In this document: one piece after another, positions 57,755-64,000 of the stretch
Numbering within the stretch: position 1 is the stretch's first letter
How the letters are laid out: each line of letters begins with the position of its first letter
NCBI GenBank assembly: GCA_963741755.1
Contig: CAVUJG010000019.1
Coordinates: 88,898 to 152,897, forward strand
Length of the DNA stretch: 64,000 bases
Source: Sva-07 sp963741755
GTDB lineage: Bacteria; Actinomycetota; Acidimicrobiia; Acidimicrobiales; Ilumatobacteraceae
Direction of reading: 5' to 3'
Position numbers and translations under genes: made by a program
The notes under the pieces: model-generated
Databases searched by the model: none
Told to the model about the DNA's origin: nothing
What the model saw: the letters and a program-made list of their open reading frames with translations, nothing else

Positions 57755-59113
57755 ATGTCCGACGCCGCATCCTCCACCGCTTCGAACGCCAAAGTCCTGA
57801 TGTCGTTGCCGGTCGGCGAGCGTGTCGGCATCGCGTTCTCTGGTGGCCTCGACACCTCCGCCGCCGTCGCCTGGATGCGAGACCGGGGGGCGATCCCGTA
57901 CACCTACACCGCCGACCTCGGCCAGTACGACGAGCCTGAGCTCGACACCGTGCCCGACCGGGCCAAGGTGTACGGCGCCGAGGAGGCCCGACTCGTCGAC
58001 TGCCGCGACGAACTCGTCCGAGAAGGACTGATCGCGCTGCAGTGCGGTGCGTTCCACATCACCACCGCCGGCAAGACGTACTTCAACACCACGCCGCTCG
58101 GCCGTGCGGTCACCGGAACTCTGCTGGTGCGTGCGATGGCCGACGACGGCGTCGACGTGTGGGGCGACGGTTCGACCTACAAGGGCAACGACATCGAACG
58201 CTTCTACCGCTACGGGCTGCTGGTCAACCCGAACCTGCGGATCTACAAGCCGTGGCTCGACCCGACGTTCGTCGACGAACTGGGCGGGCGCCAGGGCATG
58301 AGCGAATTCCTCACCGCCCGTGACCTGCCCTACCGTGATTCGGTCGAGAAGGCGTACTCGACCGACGCCAACATCTGGGGCGCCACACACGAGGCGAAGT
58401 CGCTCGAGGAACTGTCGACGAGCATGGAGATCGTGACGCCGATCATGGGAGTGGCGCACTGGGATCCCACTGTCGAGATCGCGACCGAAGACGTGTCGGT
58501 GCGTTTCGAGGAGGGTTGGCCAGTTGCAATCAACGGCCAGGTGTTCGACTCACCGGTCGATCTCGTGATGGAAGCGAACGCGATCGGTGGGCGCCACGGG
58601 CTCGGGATGAGCGACCAGATCGAGAACCGGATCATCGAGGCAAAGAGCCGCGGGATCTACGAGGGGCCCGCGTTGGCGCTGCTGCACATCTGCTACGAGC
58701 GCCTCGTCACCGGCATCCACAACGAGAACACGATCGAGAACTACCGCTCGATGGGCCGACGCCTCGGCCGCCTCCTGTACGAGGGTCGCTGGTTCGATCC
58801 GCAGAGCCTGATGCTGCGTGAGCCGCTGATGCGGTGGGTCGGCTCCGCCGTCACCGGCGAGGTGACGCTGCGGCTGCGACGAGGCGACGACTACTCCATC
58901 CTCGACACGGTCAGCGAGAACCTCACCTACGAGCCCGATCGCCTGTCGATGGAACGCGTCGAGGACGCGGCGTTCGGCCCGCTCGATCGAATCGGCCAGC
59001 TCACGATGCGCAACCTCGACATCGTCGACACCCGCAACAAGCTCGACGTGTACCGCAAGGTCGGCTCGCTCGGCACCGGCGACATCACGCCCGCCCTCGA
59101 CCGCCCGGAATGA
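57755..59113 (+). CDS. argG: argininosuccinate synthase
   Basis: Condenses citrulline and aspartate with ATP to argininosuccinate, the penultimate step of arginine synthesis. The PP-loop is VGIAFSGGLDTSAAVAWMRDRG near residue 27, followed by CGAFHITTAGKTYFNTTPLGRAVTGTLLVRAM, GNDIERFYRYGLLVNP and the long C-terminal region with GRHGLGMSDQIENRIIEAKSRGIYEGPALALLHICYERLVTGIHNE. The order and length (452) match the longer E. coli-type ArgG rather than the roughly 400-residue actinobacterial type. It ends at a perfect 21-base hairpin shared with the convergent M20 gene. Confidence 0.95.
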   Translation: MSDAASSTASNAKVLMSLPVGERVGIAFSGGLDTSAAVAWMRDRGAIPYTYTADLGQYDEPELDTVPDRAKVYGAEEARLVDCRDELVREGLIALQCGAFHITTAGKTYFNTTPLGRAVTGTLLVRAMADDGVDVWGDGSTYKGNDIERFYRYGLLVNPNLRIYKPWLDPTFVDELGGRQGMSEFLTARDLPYRDSVEKAYSTDANIWGATHEAKSLEELSTSMEIVTPIMGVAHWDPTVEIATEDVSVRFEEGWPVAINGQVFDSPVDLVMEANAIGGRHGLGMSDQIENRIIEAKSRGIYEGPALALLHICYERLVTGIHNENTIENYRSMGRRLGRLLYEGRWFDPQSLMLREPLMRWVGSAVTGEVTLRLRRGDDYSILDTVSENLTYEPDRLSMERVEDAAFGPLDRIGQLTMRNLDIVDTRNKLDVYRKVGSLGTGDITPALDRPE

Positions 59114-59117
59114 CCGT

Positions 59118-59162
59118 TCTCGTGAACAACTTCACCTCTGAGAGGTGAAGTTGTTCACGAGA
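59118..59162. terminator. 21-base perfect hairpin between argG and the M20 gene
   Basis: Perfect 21-base arms, 59118-59138 and 59142-59162, with a 3-base loop TGA. The left arm begins 5 bases after the argG stop; the right arm includes the M20 gene stop. A very stable bidirectional terminator is the simplest reading. Confidence 0.8.
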
Positions 59163-60247
59163 TGCAGATCTGCTCGACGAGGCCGGCGATGAGGCGGGCG
59201 CGGTCGGGCATCGTGTCGACCACGACGTACTCGTGATCGGCGTGGGCTCCGCCGCCGACGGCGCCAAGGCCATCGAGGGTGGGCACACCGATCGCTGCGG
59301 TGAAATTGCCGTCACTGCCGCCACCCACGGCGTACCCCTCGATACCGGGAACGATCGCCTCGGCGAGCGGCATGAGACTGGCCGAAGCCGATTCGGGCAT
59401 CGGCGGACGGTTGATGGCACCCGACACCTCGATCGTCGAGTCGGGATCGACGGGACGAAGGGCGGCCATCGCTGCCTCGACTCGTTCCTTCTCGTCGGCC
59501 GACTCGACGCGAACATCGACCTTGATCCGGCCCAGCGCCGGCACGACGTTGTCGGCAGTTCCGACGCTGGCGACCGTCGGGGTGACCGTGGTGCCCACCG
59601 TGGCGCGGCCCAACTCGTTGATCGCCAAGACCTGATGGGCGACCTCGACCAGTGCGTTGACGCCCATCTCCGGTTCGAGCCCGGCGTGAGAAGCCCGACC
59701 ATGCACGACGACATCGAAGGTTCCACATCCCTTGCGGCCCGTCTTCAACGCACCTCCGTCGGCCGACGGTTCGAGGACCAGCACCGCGCCGCAGGCCAAG
59801 GCCCGCTCCTCGATCAACGCTCGCGATGACGCCGGAGCCGACCTCCTCGTCGGCGCTGAACAGCAACTCGACGCCCGAAAGATCATCGAGCGTTGCCAGG
59901 CCATGAAGTGCCTGCACGATGCCCGCCAGCATGTCGAACACGCCCGGCCCCGTCACGTTCCCGTCGGCAACGGTGAACGGTCGAGCGGCAAGCGCACCGA
60001 TCGGGAAGACCGTGTCGTGGTGGCCGAGGAGCAGCACCTTCGGCTCGCCGCCGCCCGACCAGTGCACGTGCGGTCCGGCCGGGCTGTCGATCAGCGTCGC
60101 CGGGCGGCCGAGATGCCGTTCGATCATCTCGGCGAGCGCCTCGGCCGACCGCTGCAACGCCACGAGGTCGAGCGAGGGCGACTCGATCTCGACGAGCGTG
60201 CGGAGGTCGTCGAGCATCGTGTCGGTTGATCCGAGGGGGGTGGTCAC
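59155..60247 (-). pseudogene. M20-family peptidase (CPG2/ArgE-like), one frameshift
   Basis: Dinuclear zinc peptidase of the M20 family (glutamate carboxypeptidase or acetyl-deacetylase type). First half: LLLGHHDTVFPIG (metal His, Asp), GPGVFDMLAGIVQAL and LLFSADEEVGSG (catalytic Glu and metal Glu). Near 59830 an extra base shifts the frame, and the remainder continues as SSRALIEERALACGAVLVLEPSADGGALKTGRKG ... RASHAGLEPEMGVNALVEVAHQV ... GAHADHEYVVVDTM. Removing one base yields 363 residues, normal for the family. GTG 60247 is supported by TACGGT at leaderless spacing. Its stop lies within the hairpin shared with argG. Confidence 0.85.
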
Positions 60248-60254
60248 GGCACCC

Positions 60255-60260
60255 ACCGTA
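60255..60260 (-). promoter_or_regulatory. -10-like box TACGGT, leaderless start of the M20 gene
   Basis: On the minus strand TACGGT ends 7 bases before GTG 60247. Confidence 0.5.
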
Positions 60261-60309
60261 TTGGCTCCGGTTCCCCTGCAGGCGTTGGATCTTGCTTGAC
60301 TGTGCATCG

Positions 60310-61146
60310 ATGCCCGCCGCGTCCGCCGCCGATCACCGACAGGAGCTCGCCGAGTTCCTGCGCGCCCGCCGTGAGGCAACGCGCCCCGAGCAGGTCGGCC
60401 TGCCATCGGCGCGCGGACGACGAACCCCCGGACTGCGCCGGGAAGAAGTGGCGATGCTCGCCGGTGTGTCGCTCACCTGGTACACGTGGCTCGAACAGGG
60501 TCGGCGGATCAACGCCTCCGACGACGTGCTGCTGGCGATCGGGCGGGCGCTCCGCCTCGACGAGGCCGGCCTCGACCACTTGCTCTCGCTCACCGAGCCC
60601 GGCACTGCCACCGTCGATGCACCCACCGAGCCGCCGAGCGCGCTGGTCCGGCTCCTCGACTCGCTGATGCCGGCGCCGGCCTACGTGCTCGGACCGCACT
60701 GGGAGTTCGTCGGCTGGAACGCCGCCCAGGCACGCCTGTACCCGCGCATCGTCGACCTCGAGCCACCGCGGCGGAACCTGTTGTGGGTGTTGTTCGCCGA
60801 CCCCGCGACTCGCGACCTGATCGTCGACTGGGACATCCACGCTCGCCAAGCGCTCGCCGAGTTCCGCTCGGCGACCTCGGCGGTGCGTCACGACGACGCG
60901 ATGACCGAACTGATCGCCGTGTTGCGAGACGAAAGCGACGAGTTCGCCCAGTGGTGGGCCGAGCACGACGTGTCCGGGTTCGAGACCCGACTGCGTCGGT
61001 TCCGCCATCCGACGGCGGGCGAGTTGACATTCGAGTACCAGCAGCTGACCCCGGCCGAATGGCCGTCGCTGCGCGTCGTCGCCCAGCTCCCGGTGCCCGG
61101 CGACGACTCGGCGGAACGTCTCGGCGTTCGCCACCACCTCGTCTGA
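60310..61146 (+). CDS. XRE-family regulator with MmyB-like ligand domain
   Basis: Transcription regulator. Residues about 8-80 form a lambda-repressor-type HTH (LAEFLRARREATRPEQVGLPSARGRRTPGLRREEVAMLAGVSLTWYTWLEQGRRINASDDVLLAIGRALRLD), of the type common in Streptomyces, and about 110-278 an MmyB-like ligand-binding PAS domain (PAYVLGPHWEFVGWNAAQARLYP, RNLLWVLFADPATRDLIVDWD, LRDESDEFAQWWAEHDV, FRHPTAGELTFEYQQLTP), a region that binds fatty acids in characterised homologues. Length 278, start ATG 60310. It is divergent from the M20 gene and may control it or the following oxidoreductase. Confidence 0.9.
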   Translation: MPAASAADHRQELAEFLRARREATRPEQVGLPSARGRRTPGLRREEVAMLAGVSLTWYTWLEQGRRINASDDVLLAIGRALRLDEAGLDHLLSLTEPGTATVDAPTEPPSALVRLLDSLMPAPAYVLGPHWEFVGWNAAQARLYPRIVDLEPPRRNLLWVLFADPATRDLIVDWDIHARQALAEFRSATSAVRHDDAMTELIAVLRDESDEFAQWWAEHDVSGFETRLRRFRHPTAGELTFEYQQLTPAEWPSLRVVAQLPVPGDDSAERLGVRHHLV

Positions 61147-61274
61147 ACGTCTCCTGTCCATCGGGGTCGGGTCCGGACGGACCGGAGGGACAGGGCTCGC
61201 TGCATGCCTGGTCGCTCGACGGGGTACTCCCGTTGGGGTACAACATGGGGCGGGGCCCGACCGAGGGAGGATTC

Positions 61275-64000
61275 GTGACGATCGACAGCAGCCAGACCGA
61301 GATGGTCGAATCCGGTCGCTCCTACGAGCTCGCCGATCGGTTCCGCCTCGAGGACGGCACGGTCTTCCTCTCCGGTCTCCAAGCCGTTGCTCGTCTCGCG
61401 GTCGACCAGCTGCGCCTCGATCGGCGTCTCGGCCTGACCACCGCTGCGTTCGCGTCGGGCTATCAGGGCTCGCCGGTCGGCACGCTCACCGAGGAACTCC
61501 GCCGAGCGTCCGCCACGGTGCCCGACCTGCCGATCGTGGTGCAACCGGCGGTCAACGAGGAGCTGGCCGCGACCGCAGTGATGGGCAGCCAGCTGGCGAT
61601 GACGCTCGACGACGCGAGCTACGACGGCGTCGTGGGCATCTGGTACGGCAAGGGCCCGGGCTTCGACCGCAGCAGTGATGCGATCCGCCACGCGGTGTTC
61701 TCCGGCACGTCGATGCACGGCGGAGTCGTCGCGGTCGTCGGTGACGATCCGGCAGCCAAGTCCTCCACACTGCCGTCGTCGAGCGACGCCACGATGGTCG
61801 ACCTCCACATGCCGATTCTGTTCCCCGGCGACGTACAGGAGGCACTCGACCTGAGCCGCCATGCGGTCGCACTGTCGCGGTCGTGCGGTCTGTGGGCCGG
61901 ACTCAAGTTGGTGACGGCAGTTGCGGACGGCACCGGCACCGTCGACGTGCACCCCGACCGGGTGCATGCGTCGTCGCCGGTGATCGAGGTCGACGGCCAC
62001 CCGTTCCACCCTCGACCGAACGGCCGGCTGATCACCCCGTACACGATCGACATGGAACGTGAATTCCAGGAGATCCGCTGGCCGCTCGCCAGGCGCTACG
62101 GCGTCGAGAACGGACTGAACCGTGTCGTCACCCGCACGACCGACGACTGGATCGGCATCGCCGCCTGCGGCCACACGTTCCACGAAGTCCGCGAGGCGCT
62201 GCGAGTGCTCGGCCTCGTCACCGACGACGACGTGCGCAGTGCGGGCGTGCGTCTGTTCCAGCTGCTGATGCCGGTGCCGCTCGATCCGGCCCAGGCCCGC
62301 GAGTTCGCCGAGGGCCTCGATGAGGTGATCGTCGTCGAAGAGAAGAACCCGACGCTCGAGGGTCTGCTGAAGAGCTCGTTCTACGACGGCGCCCACCATC
62401 CCCGGGTGGTCGGCCGACGCGACGAACACGGCGACCTGCTCATCCCGGGCCACGGCACCGTCGACGTCGACACGCTGCTCGCACCGTTGCATGCGCGGCT
62501 GGCGGCTCGACTCGCCGATCGGCTCCGTCCACTCGACGAGCTGATCGCACCGAAACGCACCCGCATCCCGCTGACGGTCAATCGGGCGCCGTTCTACTGC
62601 TCGGGATGTCCGCACAATCGCAGCACGCGCGCCGAGCCCGGCACGCTCGTGGGCGGCGGCATCGGCTGCCACGCCATGGTGGCGATGATGGATCCCGAAC
62701 GCGTCGGCGACATCGTCGGGCTCACGTGCATGGGCGGCGAAGGAGCGCAGTGGATCGGGATGGCGCCGTTCGTCGGACGCAAACACCTCGTGCAGAACCT
62801 GGGCGACGGCACCTTCTTCCACTCGGGCTCGCTGGCGGTTCGTGCAGCGGTCGCTGCCGGCGTCGACATCACCTACAAGCTGCTCTACAACGGCACGGTG
62901 GCAATGACCGGCGGGCAGGATCCCGTCGGGCAGATGTCCGTCCCCGACGTCGCGGCGCTGGTGCTGCTCGAAGGGGTCAAGCGGGTGATCGTCACGAGCG
63001 ACGATCCCCACCGGCATCCGGCGGGCTCGTTCCCGGCTGGCGTCGACGTGTGGGACCGCAGCCGGTTCGACGAAGCACAACAGGTGCTCGCGGCGATCCC
63101 CGGGGTGACCGTTCACATCCACGACCAAGCCTGTGCGGCCGAGAACCGGCGGGGCCGCGCTCGCGGGACGATCACCACGCCAGGGTTCCGCGTCGTGATC
63201 AACGAGCGAGTGTGTGAGGGATGCGGCGACTGCGGCGACAAGTCGAACTGTCTGTCGGTGCAGCCGGTCGACACGCCGTACGGACGCAAGACCCGTATCC
63301 ATCAGACGAGCTGCAACTTCGACTTCTCGTGCCTGCAGGGTGACTGCCCGTCGTTCGCCACGGTCACCGTCGACGCCGGCCAGAAGGCTTCGACGACTCG
63401 GCCCGTCCGGCTCGACGCGCCGACCGATCTTCCGGCGCCGACCGTTGGAGTCGTCGACAGCAGCGACGTCACGGTGCGTCTCACCGGCATCGGCGGCACC
63501 GGCGTCGTCACCGTCAGCCAAGTGCTCGCAACCGCCGCGATGCTCGCCGGTCTGCACGTCCGTGGGCTCGATCAGACCGGGCTGTCACAGAAGGCCGGGC
63601 CAGTGGTCAGCGACCTGCGCATCACCCGCGATGAGACCGCCGTGTCGAACCACGCCAATGCGTCAGGCGTCGACTGTCTGCTGGCCTTCGACCTGCTCGT
63701 CGGTGCGAGCGATGCAAACCTCGCGGGTGTCCGACCCGACCGCACCGTGGTGGTCGCCTCCACCGACGCAGTGCCGACCGGGCAGATGGTCACTCACCCC
63801 GACATCGCACCGCCGGACGGAGCAGCGCTCGCCGAGCGGGTCGGACAGGTCAGCCGAGCTGCCGAGAACCACTACCTCGACGCCGCAGGCCTCGCTGATG
63901 GCCTGCTCGGCTCGACGACCACGGCCAACATCCTGCTGCTCGGCGCCGCTGTGCAGGCCGGAGCGATCCCGGTGCCGACCGGGGCGATCGAGCAGGCGAT
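61275..64000 (+). CDS. indolepyruvate ferredoxin oxidoreductase, fused form, incomplete at window end
   Basis: Iron-sulfur, thiamine-diphosphate enzyme that oxidatively decarboxylates arylpyruvates to aryl-acyl-CoA, reducing ferredoxin. The 908 codons present include an N-terminal pyruvate-oxidoreductase alpha-like domain (ASGYQGSPVGTL, GIWYGKGPGFDRSSDAIRHA), a TPP domain (YCSGCPHNRST near 442, GGGIGCHAMVAMM, TCMGGEGAQWIGMAPF), a cysteine-rich [4Fe-4S] segment (CEGCGDCGDKSNC near residue 646) and a gamma domain (GIGGTGVVTVSQVLATAAMLAGLHVRGLDQTGLSQKAGPV, about 737). Fused IorAB proteins are about 1150-1200 residues, so the C-terminus lies outside. GTG 61275 has a strong ribosome-binding site (GAGGGAGG). 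Confidence 0.93.
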   Translation, partial: MTIDSSQTEMVESGRSYELADRFRLEDGTVFLSGLQAVARLAVDQLRLDRRLGLTTAAFASGYQGSPVGTLTEELRRASATVPDLPIVVQPAVNEELAATAVMGSQLAMTLDDASYDGVVGIWYGKGPGFDRSSDAIRHAVFSGTSMHGGVVAVVGDDPAAKSSTLPSSSDATMVDLHMPILFPGDVQEALDLSRHAVALSRSCGLWAGLKLVTAVADGTGTVDVHPDRVHASSPVIEVDGHPFHPRPNGRLITPYTIDMEREFQEIRWPLARRYGVENGLNRVVTRTTDDWIGIAACGHTFHEVREALRVLGLVTDDDVRSAGVRLFQLLMPVPLDPAQAREFAEGLDEVIVVEEKNPTLEGLLKSSFYDGAHHPRVVGRRDEHGDLLIPGHGTVDVDTLLAPLHARLAARLADRLRPLDELIAPKRTRIPLTVNRAPFYCSGCPHNRSTRAEPGTLVGGGIGCHAMVAMMDPERVGDIVGLTCMGGEGAQWIGMAPFVGRKHLVQNLGDGTFFHSGSLAVRAAVAAGVDITYKLLYNGTVAMTGGQDPVGQMSVPDVAALVLLEGVKRVIVTSDDPHRHPAGSFPAGVDVWDRSRFDEAQQVLAAIPGVTVHIHDQACAAENRRGRARGTITTPGFRVVINERVCEGCGDCGDKSNCLSVQPVDTPYGRKTRIHQTSCNFDFSCLQGDCPSFATVTVDAGQKASTTRPVRLDAPTDLPAPTVGVVDSSDVTVRLTGIGGTGVVTVSQVLATAAMLAGLHVRGLDQTGLSQKAGPVVSDLRITRDETAVSNHANASGVDCLLAFDLLVGASDANLAGVRPDRTVVVASTDAVPTGQMVTHPDIAPPDGAALAERVGQVSRAAENHYLDAAGLADGLLGSTTTANILLLGAAVQAGAIPVPTGAIEQA

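Overview
The window looks like chromosomal DNA of a high-GC actinobacterium. A WhiB-family regulator, PafB/PafC-like WYL proteins, a CofC-type F420 biosynthesis enzyme with an F420-dependent LLM oxidoreductase, Ku plus a LigD-type polymerase, an HU with a lysine/alanine/proline-rich tail protein next door, a 6-phosphogluconolactonase and trehalose synthesis by OtsA/OtsB all fit Actinomycetota. I would guess class Acidimicrobiia (Ilumatobacter-like), but that is inference from gene style, not a database match. No phage, insertion sequence, CRISPR array, rRNA or tRNA was recognised. Genes are dense, often joined by ATGA/GTGA overlaps, and no gene-free stretch exceeds 300 bases.

Layout. 1-1.0 kb: a small conserved-looking ORF and a VapBC-type toxin-antitoxin pair. 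1.0-5.9 kb: F420-dependent oxidoreductase, acyl-CoA thioesterase, amidase, acyl-CoA synthetase. 5.9-12.9 kb (minus strand): the most striking locus. A sensor protein with a class III cyclase domain, an MscS-type channel with a C-terminal cyclic-nucleotide-binding-like domain, and a second sensor-cyclase are joined by 4-base start/stop overlaps; a sphingosine-phosphate-lyase-like PLP enzyme follows 18 bases downstream. 13-18.6 kb: amidohydrolase, CobW-type GTPase, PEP-utilising enzyme, serine beta-lactamase-like lipoprotein. 18.7-23.1 kb: Tat-exported protein, minimal NHEJ pair (Ku, LigD polymerase), membrane protein, lipoprotein. 23.1-25.7 kb: an M24 peptidase gene broken by two frameshifts and a membrane-anchored protein. 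25.8-30.9 kb: glutaredoxin, cystathionine beta-synthase, cystathionine gamma-synthase, otsA, otsB run.

31-36 kb: a second VapBC pair, the operon gpsA-unknown-rnhB, then cofC and a PIG-L deacetylase. 36.1-39.6 kb: HU with a separate 130-residue (APAKK)n protein, PhoH-like ATPase, WhiB, DEDDh exonuclease. 39.6-46.7 kb: PafC/PafB-like pair, aldehyde dehydrogenase, CsoR/CstR-like repressor, pgi, pgl, RarD-like transporter. 46.9-52.4 kb: a lipoprotein and a complete branched-chain amino-acid-type ABC transporter (livGFHMK order). 52.5-60.2 kb: zinc metallopeptidase lipoprotein, alpha/beta hydrolase, L,D-transpeptidase, frameshifted glycosyltransferase, argG, frameshifted M20 peptidase. 60.3-64 kb: XRE regulator and an incomplete indolepyruvate ferredoxin oxidoreductase.

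Two genome-wide habits stand out. First, many genes have a TANNNT -10-like box 6-8 bases before the start codon, as expected for leaderless transcripts. Second, several unrelated families of palindromic intergenic elements sit at gene ends: a three-copy nested palindrome, a tandem two-copy element, an alternating inverted-repeat array and single perfect hairpins. Four genes carry apparent single-base indels; each is restored to a normal length by removing or adding one base (two in the M24 gene), so they are either assembly errors or recent pseudogenes.
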